A stretch of 64,000 nucleotides of DNA. Origin: Desmodesmus armatus. Taxonomy: Eukaryota; Chlorophyta; Chlorophyceae; Sphaeropleales; Scenedesmaceae. The notes under the pieces were generated by a model. The model did not search any database and was not told the origin of the DNA. It was given only the letters and a program-made list of their open reading frames with translations. A program made the translations under genes and the position numbers. Shown here in pieces: positions 32,701 through 42,770 of this stretch (positions within the stretch are counted from its first letter, which is position 1; every line of letters starts with the position of its first letter). The stretch covers positions 1 through 64,000 of the forward strand of contig VIIQ02000779.1 in assembly GCA_007449985.2 (NCBI GenBank), in the 5' to 3' direction.

Positions 32701-34180
32701 ACAGCAACGGCCAGCGTGCGGCTGACTTGCCTGCGCCTACAGGGATGGGGATGCAGCAGTGGCTGCACCCAGGGCAGCAGCGGGTGCAGCAGCAGCGCAC
32801 AGCCATGCAGCGTGTGCCGGCCCGTCAGCCAGGCATCTGCACACTCGCCCCGCTGCAGCTGCCTGAGATGCCACGCGCACCACGGTAGGTGGCCTGTTGT
32901 GGCTGCATGTCAATACGTCTTTCATCAGCACATACACCTAATCAGCTACATGCTTTGAGTTGTGTGTTTGTGCAACACCCCCCACCGGCCCTTTCCTGGC
33001 ATACATGCATTACCACCACAGCTGATGTGCATCTTGTATGCTGTCCCTCCCTGCCCCTTGTGTCCTGCAGGCAACCGGGCAGCACCCAGGGTGTGGCTGA
33101 CTGGCTGAAGGGCCTGCCTGACTTCAGGCACTCCCTGGCAAGCCACCTGGAGGCAGTTGACCACATGACTGAGCTGGCCATCGACGAGTGCCAGCGCTAC
33201 ATACAGTCGCTGCAGCAGCAGCGCCAGGCGAGGGAGCAGGAGGCCCGTCAGCACCTGGATGTGGTGATGCGCCAGGGCCGGCAGATCCTCACCAAACTGG
33301 AGGCAGAGGAGCAGCATGCCAAGCAGCAGCAGCAGCACACACTGCCCCAGCAGCGGCCCCAGCAGCAGTGGCAGCAGGGGGTGGTGTCGCTAGCGGGTGC
33401 GCCTGAGCAAGCAGCTCAGCCCTGGAAGCCTCCCCCAGCAGCTGATGCCGCAATGGATCAGCCTGCGCAGCAGCCACAGCAGCAGCAACGGGACGTGGAA
33501 ATGTCAGACGCACCCGCGCACCGGCAGGAGGGCCGCCCAGCACAGGCAGGACAGGACGGTGAAGGGCAGGATGCAGCTCCAGGCCGCAGTGTCATGGGCC
33601 CGCCTGCTCCTCGGGCCCCCTGGCAAGGCCCAGCAGCAAACAACCAGAAGCCACTGCAGGAGAATCAGCAGCAGCAGCAGGAGCCAGACACTGCTACAGG
33701 CACGGACACGGGTGCAGCAGCGCTGCCATTCCCTGGAGGCCCCACTCTGGGTGCCTGGGGGCTGGGGCAGTGGACGAGCATGGGGTCCACTCCAGCACCG
33801 CCACCCTTGTACACCTCCCCCAACCCTTATGCGAGGACACCCACGCTGGTGAGTAGTGTGACATTCCTTTCCTGACAAGCATGCAAGGGTGACGAGGAAT
33901 AGGCAGTGCACAGCAGTGTTTGCAGTTGTGCGGGTCGGGTTTTGTGCAAGCAGCAGTGGTGTCTCTGTGTTTCGCTGCAGCATTGCAGACGCTGGCTTGC
34001 AAAGTGCATGTATCTGTTGCTGACTGGGTGCTGCTGGTGTCTGCCTGCTGCTGCTGCTGCTTATCGCAGCCCCCGTACACCGCAGGCCTTGCCAGTGCTG
34101 CAGCAGGCCACCCCCAGGCCCTCATGCATGCTGGCATGATGGCGCACAAGCCAGTGCCCAGGGCATACATGCGCAAGTAG
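29748..34180 (+). CDS. ELM2/SANT-like protein, second tandem paralogue (intact)
   Basis: Paralogue of the gene at 22876, with an open frame throughout. Exons: 29748-29971, 30268-30627, 31001-31100, 31304-31383, 31648-31680, 31860-32003, 32243-32884, 33071-33848, 34070-34180; every phase agrees, giving 823 residues. Shared blocks: RVRDGFFDSSLL, VGPEHQATKIPAFKPRPAQP (about residue 121, ELM2-like), KWSNQEELLFALGMCDKYRM through SVHELNAYYHNVWKTR (about 240-290, SANT-like), MWDRKTMGDMPKLVKHL, then an acidic/Ser segment (DSDFQEAAAASDSSYSMSD), LPEMPRAP, and a likely coiled coil around QSLQQQRQAREQEARQH. Known ELM2-SANT proteins bridge histone deacetylases to chromatin; this role is inferred. It has two introns that the first copy lacks, after SSDFR and after KYIR. 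Confidence 0.72.
30660..30815 (+). repeat. (GCTGGY)n minisatellite
   Basis: About 150 bases of GCTGGC/GCTGGT hexamers with a few interruptions, in the second intron of the intact ELM2-like gene. It is close to the splice donor at 30628. Confidence 0.9.
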
Positions 34181-35886
34181 ATCTGGCAGGACGGCTGGAC
34201 ATATGGTAGATAGGTCAAGTGGCCCTCATGACATGCCTCCATTTAGAGGCTGTGTGCGGTGCTTCCCAGTGATCCCTTTCTTGCTATACAAGATGTTGCT
34301 ATGTTGTTTCTGGGCTCAGTCCTGGTTTGCACCCGTGTTGCTTCAGCACACTGAATGTGCAGCATGCATGGCAGTCAGTGTCGCCACATGATGTTGTGAT
34401 TATGCCGGGGTCCTGATGCCGTTGTCAGGTTCAGCCCTGCTGCGTGCAAGCTGCTGCCGCAAGGCAGCCTGTAGATAGGCGCGTGATCCACTGAGTGTGT
34501 GCGCTGGTTGATTGGAATCCTTGCTGAGGGCTGTGGTATGCTGGCGAGATCTGTTCAGTGAGCCTTTGTCTGGTGAGGGCGAACTTGTCGTAGTGCAGTT
34601 CTGTGACCCTGTCTTGGCCAACACTGCTGTGTTTTTCCAGTCTGCCTGACTGGTGTTGGGAGCTGTGACAATCAACGCAATGGTGCTGGTTGGGGGTGAG
34701 CAAGCGCGCCCGTCATTAGCGCTGGCATGGTGTGCAGTGTAGCAGCTGTATCTCTTTGTGTTGCCCGCATCGCGTCCTTCAAGAGCAGCCCGGGGCGCCT
34801 TGTGGCAACGTTAGTGTTGTGGCAGCCGTGTTTCTTTGTTGTGGCCAGCAACTTGCTGGCAGTGTGGTGCGAGGCGGGCACAAGTGAACAGTCATGCAGT
34901 GCAACATGCATTCACGGCTCTCAGAAGCACTGGGCGCCTAATGGCCACTGACTCCATGACGTACTAGCGGCTAGTCTCAGCGCAAGCTTAGTTTCAAAAA
35001 ATGGCAGCTGCGGGCATGTTGCAAGTGCATTGCAGCAGTCTGCAGGGGCCCTGCAGATGTGGCTTTTACTGGGGGCATAGCCTTGTGTGCTTGGCAACAG
35101 CTGTGCAGTCGCAGCAAATGCATACAAGCTTTGGCCATGCACGCTCTGTAACCAATGATTCGAACCTCAGACGATACCAAGAGGGAATCCTGGTGAGGCA
35201 CACACACTGTTGCCAGACGAATGGCCGAGGTGAATCACAATCATGTCCACGGGCTGGCAGCTGTGCACAAGCCTTCTGCCTCATCACATGCAGCCCCATA
35301 ACATGCTGCCCCATCACATGCACCAACACATGGTTGGTGTGTACAGGATAGGCCAGGAACTGTGGCCAAAAAAGCACTTTGGCACGAGAGACGATAAACA
35401 GCCTCACTGTTGGCCGTCAAAAAGGCTCAAGCGAGGGCAACCGGCAGCGGTGCCTGCTTGTTGCAGCAGGCCAACAAAGACCGCGCCTTGTGCGACAAGC
35501 GCCGCCTCATACCCCTACACTACCTGGCACTAGGGCACATCAATCATGCAGTGGCTTGCCAACATGAATCGGATTACGCACCATATGAAGATACAGATCA
35601 TGTGCAAACTGCACGCACAAATACACTTTAAGTACACTCTCTGTTGAACTGCACTCTGAGTACACTGAATGGCCCTACCCAAAGACAATCCGACAGCCAC
35701 ACTGCAACGTTATACACGGCTTGAAAGGGCTGTAAATGCTCACACGCTGAGGCATGCTCACACTCCCACACAGCACATACACTTGCATGTGACTTGCATG
35801 TTCATAGTATGCTAGGTTCATATGTATTCCCTGTGCCCAACACACAGCACACACCTGCAGACGGCTCCCTACACCCCGCCGTGCCC
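34181..35886. other. Intergenic between convergent ELM2-like and DCAF12-like genes
   Basis: About 1.7 kb holding two 3' ends. Open frames are short and without motifs. A small direct repeat of CATAACATG/CATCACATG units occurs near 35280-35335. Nothing else is seen. Confidence 0.45.
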
Positions 35887-38800
35887 TCACATCAGCAGCT
35901 GCATGAACGCTCCACGACTCCCCAAAGCCAGCGACCCTCCCGCCGCCACCACCCGTGTGCCCGAACGGTCCCAGCAGTGGGTATACACCGCTGGTGATAC
36001 CGGACCGAACATCGTCGCGAAGCCGCGGTCCGCTGCTGCACCGCGTTCCACCTGTGCATCGATGCGTCGCAGCAGCAGGCTGCTGTCCGGGGGCATCTGG
36101 AAGATGTCCACGTGGTTGCCCCTGATGTACCGCAGGTCAAAAAAGTCCAGGCTGGAGTGGCCGACGCCCAGGAGGTGCCCGTGCTGGATGCTGACAGACC
36201 GCACCTGCGGGGACACCATGGGTAGATGAGTGTGGTGGCAGGTAGGGGAGGGGGAGAGAGGGATTAGTCACAAGAGATAATACTACATATACGGGGACTG
36301 ACACGGGAGTGCCCGACGCCCAGGAGGTGCCTGTGCTGGATGCTGACAGACCGCACCTGCGGAGACATCACGGGTGGATGAGTAAGAGAGCGAGTACTAA
36401 TACTTGCCAGCGATTAAAAACAAAGAGGAGTGCAGGGTGAGAAGGGCGCGCATGGATAGCATGCTGGACCTCCACAAGCCCACCGCTGTGGATGCTGACA
36501 GACCGCACCTGCGAGGACACCATGGATAATTGAGTGTGGTGGCGGATAGGGGAAGGGGAGAGAGTGGTTAGTCACGGGAGATACTCCTATACGGGGACTG
36601 ATAGGGAAGTGGCCGGCGCCCAGGAGGTGCCCGTGCTGGATGCTAACAGACCGCACCTGCGGGGACATGACGGGTGGATGAGTAAGAGAGTGAGTACTTG
36701 CGAGTGACATTGGACCAGGGGGGAGTACAGGGTGAGAGGGGTGTGCATGGATAGCATGCTGGACCTCCACAAGCCCACCGCTGTGGATGCTGACAGACCT
36801 CACCTGCGGGGACACCATGGATAAATGAGTGTGGTGGCGGATAGGGGAGGGGGAGAGAGTGATTAGTCAAGGGAGATACTACTGTACGGGGACTGACAAG
36901 GAAGTGGCCGACGCCCAGGAGGTGCCCGTGATGGATGCTGACAGACCGTACCTGCAGGGACATGACGGGTGGATGAGTAAGGAAGTGAGTACTTGCGAGC
37001 GACAATGGACAAGGGGGAGTACAGGGTGAGAGGGGTGTGCGTGGATAGCATGCTGGACCTCCACAAGCTGTGGATGCTGACAGACCGCACCTGCGGGGAC
37101 ACCATTGATAAGTGAGTGTGGTGGCGGATAGGGGAGGGGGAGAGGGTGAGTGATCACGAGAGATACTACTATACAGGGACTGACACGGGAGTGGCCGACG
37201 CCCAGGAGGTGCCCGTGCTGGATGCTGACAGACCGCACCTGCGGGAACATGATGGGTGGATGAGTAAGAGAGTGAGAAGTAGCGAGTGACAATGGACCAG
37301 GGGGGATGCAGGGCGAGAGGGGTGTGCATGGATAGCATGCTGGACCTCCACAAGCCTACCGCTGTGACAGCTGACAGACCTCACGTGCGGGGATATGGCG
37401 GGTGGATGCGTGTGTTGTGGGGGAGAGAGTGGTTTGTCACGAGGGGTACTACTATACGGGACTGACACGGGAGTGGTTGACGCCCAGGAGGTGCCCATGC
37501 TGGATGCTGACAGACCGCACCTGCCAGCACATGATGGGTTGACTTGTGTGTAAGCATAGAGCAAACATGTGTAGGTGAAAATAATGTTGAGGTGGGTCTT
37601 GCAAGTATTGCTGACAAATCAACAGCACCGGCTGGCAAGAGTGTGCATGGCCAGCATTCCAGATTTCCAAACCCGCATCTGCCCTTTCCAGCTCATCCAA
37701 CCAAGATCATGCGCATATCCCGTTTCGATCGGCCTAGAAGGTTAATCACCAAGCCACAGCTGCGCACGGAAGCTGTCACCACCTGTGCAGCAGCCCCATC
37801 AGCCCCACCACTGCTGGCACTCACCGCAGACCTGCCGTCCATGATGAGCATGCCCGCTGCACGCGCCTGCTGCTGAAACTGCACGCCAGACAGCACCGAC
37901 CCCCGCTGCTGCATCAGCTCCTGCGGCAGCGGGTTGCCATTCATTGCCAGGTGGCTGTTGGGCTGCATCCGCTCCATCAGGATCCGCATATCGTTGGAGA
38001 TCCTCGCATCCTCGGGATCTGGAGGTGCGCCCCGCGCCTGCTCTGACCCATACACCCGACTCATACGCAGACCACGGCGTGAAGGAAGCTGCTGTGGGGG
38101 CCTTGGGTTCCCAACTGGCAGCGGCAGTCCCCCAGCAGCAGCAGCACCACCCAAGCCCGGCACACCAGCAGCAGCAGCAGCACCCCCAGGGGGGTAGAGG
38201 AAACCGTTTGGGCCGTGGAGTAGTGGCCGCTGCACTGCTGCATGGGGGGCGTACACAAAACCGTCCGGGCCGTGGTCCAGTGGGGGCTGCACTGCACCTG
38301 CAGGGTACACAAAGCCGTTCGGGGCGTGGATAGCCGGGGGCTGCACTGGGGCTGCAGGGTAAACACGCCCGTCAGAACCATACACATACCCCTCAGGGCC
38401 GTACACAAAGCCGTCAGGGCCGTGCACGATGGGCGGCTGCACTGCAGGTGGCCTTGCCGGGCCCCAGTGCCTTGTACCGCCTAAGCCTTGCAGGGCCCCA
38501 GGGACTTGCTGCTGCTGCTGCTGCTGCTGGGTGGCCATCCAATCCTCCCAGTTGTCTTGCTCTGCATCTGAGTCATCCAGATACTCTTCTTCCTCATCCT
38601 CCCCACTGAACTCACTGCCTTCCCAGTCCTCCTCTTCCCCACCCTGCTGCTGCTGCTGCTGCTCTATGAGAGCCATAATCTCCCGTCCGCCCTGACCCGC
38701 AATGTGCTGCTGCAACTGCTGCTGAATCTGTTGGTGCTGCTGCTGCAAGATATCCAAAGCTGCCTGCCTGCGTGCAGCTACATCAGCAGCCGCCATAGCC

Positions 38801-41657
38801 ACCGGCATGCCTTGCCCCGGCAGCAGCAGCATCGGCGGCAGCGGCACAAAGTCGCCAGCCATCGCACGCAACAGCCGCTGCTGGTTTTGCAGGATTTCAG
38901 GGTGTAGGTGTAGAGGGAGGTCCGGGGGGAGGTCCTCAGGGCGTAGCTGTGGTTGAAGGAGCACGGGGTTTAGCTGTGGTTGGTGGTACTGAGGTGCTGC
39001 AGAGCGGGGGACATACTGTACAGGACGTGGGTTTGGTGGTGGGGCCCGTGCTGTGCTGCTGCGTTGCTGCATTGCTGTCAGCTCCTGCAGCTGCTGTTGG
39101 GGCCTCAAACCTGATAGCCTGCTGATGATGCCTGCACACAGGTCCAAACAAAGCAGCAGCATGTTGCATAAAGTTCGTGGTTTGACCTTCTGATGCTCAG
39201 AGACTTATGGCTTGATGCAGCTCGTGTAGATGCTGACTGTTGCATCACTTCTGTGAACAGGGGCGAACTGCAAAGCACAACAGAATGACCGCGTGCATGA
39301 TGTTTCTTGACCTGGGTCCTGTTGGTTATGCATGCATCCCAACAGGAGAGTGCAAGTCAATGGTACTGCCCAGCGGTGACAGCACGCACTTGAAACAGCA
39401 ACCACCCTCTCTCTTTGACTGGATGGCATGCATGCATGCATCCCCAGTGTGCCCGCAACAGTCAACACCCACCTTCCAATGCAGAGTCAAAGGACCGCCC
39501 ACGGCTCACAGCCGCTGCTGCAGCCTCTCTGCGCAAGGCCTGCTCCGCAAGCATAGGGTCAATGCCAGCAGCAGCACAAGTCCTCTGCAGCTCCTGCATA
39601 CCCTGCACCGGGCCAGCAACCGCCAGCACCACGGGCTGTACAGGGCGGTTGCTGTCCGGGCGGTACGCAGGCGGTAGACAGTTTGGCTGGACACGCCACA
39701 GCGCATGCCGATTCTGCTGCAGAGAGGCCGACTGCACTTCATCCGCACCCGCTTCCAGACCCGCTGCTGCTGCTGTACGTATGTACTGATCCCATGTTGC
39801 GTCCATATGCGCCCCGCTGCTGCTGCTGACCCTGCTGCGTTTGAAGCCAATGCTGCTGGAGCTACTGCTGCGCTGGATGCCGCCGTTGGGTGCACGGGTG
39901 TCCAGCAGCTGCACCTTGTCGGCGCTGCCAACTGCAATGAGGTCACCACATGTTGCCACCTGTGGCGACGGGAAGGGAGGGATGGAGGCAGGGATGACGG
40001 CAGTACAATGGCAGGCCGCCTGCAGTACACACTGGCCGCACCCTTCGTTTGATGCTTGTGTCATTACAACAGACGATGCCGAGTGAACAAGGAACATAAC
40101 AATGAGACCTGTTGGTCTTGTGTTGTGTGTGTCAACTGCATGATGGGCGGCGAAGGTGAGGCCAGGCATCAAACAGGGGCTTGTCCTGCCTTTTATGACA
40201 GTAGCCTGAATCAGTTGGCAGCCCAGGCGGTTGCGATCGACCCAGGCATGGCCAGTCATGTCATAGCAACATACATACCGGATGATACTCGAGGTTTGCG
40301 CACACTGGGTGCATTGTGCAGGCAGCAGCATACTCCATGGCACTCAGGGTTTGCGCACACTGGATGCATTGTGGCAGCGGATTGAAACCTACCGTTACTG
40401 CTTCCATGGCATTCGTGAGACGCACACTGCCCTTGAGCTGCAGGTCTGGTGTCCACCAGCTGAGGGTCTCGTCTGTGGCCAGCGACACCTGCTGCGCCTG
40501 CTGGTCAAACTTGATGGCACGCACCTTCCCCTGCAGGCACAGCACAGCACACCACAGCACGGCACGGTCGTAGTTGTTACTGGCACGATACACACGCGAT
40601 ACGGACGTAGGGGACAAAGTAGGTTTGGTGATTCGCCAGTGATTGAAAGCCCTGCTATGGCATATTGCCCACAGCAAAAATTGGTCTGTGAGTTTCCTTG
40701 CAGCTGTTACCTGCTGTTTACTGCTAAGCACGGTGGCAGCGAGGCGTGCGGCGTGCTGTGCTGCGGCGCCAGCATGTCTGAACATAACATGCAGCCTTCT
40801 GAACAAAACAACCATGTGTAATGTGCTTGAGCGTCTGCAGACGCCATTTTGTCACGACAACCACAGGCCTGAGGCATATTGAAGATCACCGACAGTCTTA
40901 CCGCGTGAAAGCCCACTGACAGGAGTGCAGAGCCAGGGTCTGTACTGTATTGTGCCTGTGCAGCTGCGTCTGGTACCTGCCACAACCTGTATAGCACCAA
41001 GAGACGGGCAGTAAAGTGCAGTCATCAACGGTGCGGACTGTACCATCCTGCACCCATTGCACCAGTTTTCATCCCAAAAAGGTCAGCACAGAGGATCCGA
41101 TGAGACTGTACCACTGCAGCATGCCAACTGTACTGGCCCACTTCCCCAGAATAACTAGCCCACGTAATGATGAGTCATGCTCCTTTCCAGACGCACAACA
41201 CTCACTGACAGTTCACATTCAAAGCAAGGGGATCTTGCCAGCGACAGGCAATGCTGCCAATACATTCTACTCACTTGATGGTGCCGTCCCTCCCGCCAGA
41301 CACCCAGTGTCTGTCGCTGATCCAATCCATGCCAAACACCCAGTCTGCATGGCCCATGAACGTCTGCACAGGCTGCATGAGCGGACCGCTGCTGCTTGTG
41401 CTGGTGTCCTGCAGGCGCCAGAGCAGTATGTCCTCTGCTGCTGTCGCACCCGTGACCAGGAACGATCCTGAGGGACTGAGTGACATGCCGTGCTGGCCTG
41501 CATGCGCCCTGTTGGAACGAGCCAGTAGGTCTGGGCCCTGTCTGTGGATGGGTTGCTCTGGGTAAGGCACCTCTTGCCATGTGCCAGTGGGGACATGGTG
41601 CATGCGCAGCTTGTTGCACTTGGAGCCCACCAGCACGTTGTTGTGGTCAAGCCACGC
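35887..41657 (-). CDS. DCAF12-like WD40 protein (CUL4-DDB1 substrate receptor), first exon(s) not found
   Basis: Human DCAF12 is a receptor of CRL4 ubiquitin ligases that binds C-terminal acidic degrons. Exons in transcript order: 41657-41275, 40986-40902, 40530-40393, 39959-39473, 39131-37825, 36204-35887; phases agree. Evidence: AWLDHNNVLVGSKCNKLRMH, GHADWVFGMDWISDRHWVSG followed by GRDGTIKLWRV, GKVRAIKFD, DLIAVGSADKVQLLDTR, VRSVSIQHGHLLGVGHSSLD, FFDLRYIRGN and AVYTHCWDRSGTRVVAAGG match DCAF12 in order, including its C-terminal YTHCYDSSGTKLFVAGG-type end. Unlike animal DCAF12 (about 450 residues), roughly 550 residues of Gln/Ala-rich and acidic sequence are inserted between LLDTR and VRSVS, including a GPxGFVY repeat. 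The start is missing: the first placed exon follows an acceptor, so at least one exon lies upstream of 41657. The last exon is preceded by a long array of partial copies. Confidence 0.8.
36300..37525 (-). repeat. Array of about nine truncated copies of the DCAF12-like last exon
   Basis: Starting with an acceptor (mostly CCTGCGGGGACA region read as TGTCCCCGCAG), copies of the first 35-55 bases of the last exon recur about every 148 bases, nine times, 5' of the true exon at 36204. Type A reads VRSVSIQHGHLLGVGHSRVS and then diverges. Type B reads VRSVSIHSGGLVEVQHAIHA. A and B alternate, so the array is made of dimers of about 295 bases. The filler holds GAGTACTTGCGAGTGACA-like and GGATAGGGGAGGGGGAGA-like blocks. 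Confidence 0.9.
38190..38425 (-). repeat. In-frame GPxGFVY coding repeat in DCAF12-like protein
   Basis: Within the 1307-base exon, six to seven units of the form HGPDGFVY / APNGFVY / GPEGYVY, each followed by a short Pro/Ala/Val linker (AVQPP), occur in a row. It looks like a repeat of 20-25 residues that expanded in frame, inside the insertion that splits the WD40 domain. Confidence 0.88.
40285..40385 (-). repeat. Duplicated exon-end/intron segment in DCAF12-like gene
   Basis: Two copies of GGTTTGCGCACACTGGRTGC with flanking bases lie 57 bases apart in the intron after the exon 40530-40393. The flank in each resembles the exon end (GCCATGGAAGCAGTAACG against GCCATGGAGTATGCTGC), so this may be another exon-border duplication, strongly diverged. 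Confidence 0.5.
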
Positions 41658-42770
41658 CTGTGCAGCAGCAGTCGGCAGCCACAACGGCTGCATTTGAGGC
41701 CTGGGTACTACCCCTTACATGGTTGCAAAGCGTTCGATCGGGGTTCAGATGCCTGTGCTGTGTCCAGTGGTGTTCTGGTGCTGACGCACAGCAGCATGAA
41801 GTGGTCCATGCTTTGACACCTGCTGAAAACGGCTGCATAAATGCTGAAAGATACTGCCAAGCTGCAGCCGGGGTTTCCTTGCACCCATGGGAGGAACACA
41901 GCTCACACCAGCCAGGCACTGGCTACTTACTGAGCAGAACAGCTTGTCTGTGACACTGCAGACATTTGAAATACTTTTGCTGTTCAGGGATTGAGCGAGT
42001 CTTCCGGCACATGCTTGCTGTATCCCTTGCCTGGCCAGCCTGTTGTTGTTCCTGTCATATGAAAGACAGCAGCAGAAACATCGAGTGGCAAGGGTGTGCT
42101 GATAAGGTCAGGGGCTGAGTCAGCGGCCAGATGCTGCGATTGGACCCACCTTCGTAGCCCCAACTGCGCCGTTTCCCATGGCTGCAAAGCCACTTCATCA
42201 TGCATGGCTTGAAAAGGCGCACACTTTCAGGAAGATCACCCCCACCCCTGACACTCTGTTTCACCACAGGCCTGTGGCAGCCATGGAAGGCTATGGAAGG
42301 CTAATGCCAGAGCTTCATAAAACGTCTGCACGGTCTGGATTGGTTGTTGTGGCTGCTACTACACTTGACTTGCAGCAGCACAGCACGGTTGAGATGAGCA
42401 AGGTGAGGTAGCCTCAACAGCATCCAATAAATTCAAGTAAGTAATATACATCATCAGCCACTAGCAAACGAGCCGAACAGGCCATGCCTGGCGCTCATGG
42501 GGTTCAGATGGACACATAAAGTAAACTGCTCATCTGCCACACTCACGTACGATGTTTCAGTATTTCCTTTGGTCAAACCTCTGAAGAGCATGGCTTCGTC
42601 TTTTGAGCGCTCATGCTGATGAACACGACAGATCGTGTGCAAGCTAGTTCTTCTAAGACGTCAGTGCACCAAATGCAGACGTCTACTTTGCTTAATGTCG
42701 GACACTGGTGATTGTACTGCACGCTTGAATGCTTCAGTCAGGTTGCCCAGGGCCTGGCATCACAGTGGGG
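41658..42770. promoter_or_regulatory. Head-to-head region of DCAF12-like and BIG genes
   Basis: About 1.1 kb between two divergently transcribed genes. It must also contain the unplaced first coding exon(s) of the DCAF12-like gene. I see no clear core promoter motif. Just upstream of the BIG ATG, 42735-42765 resembles 42785-42815 (AGTCAGGTTGCCCAG in both), a partial copy of BIG exon 1. Confidence 0.4.
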
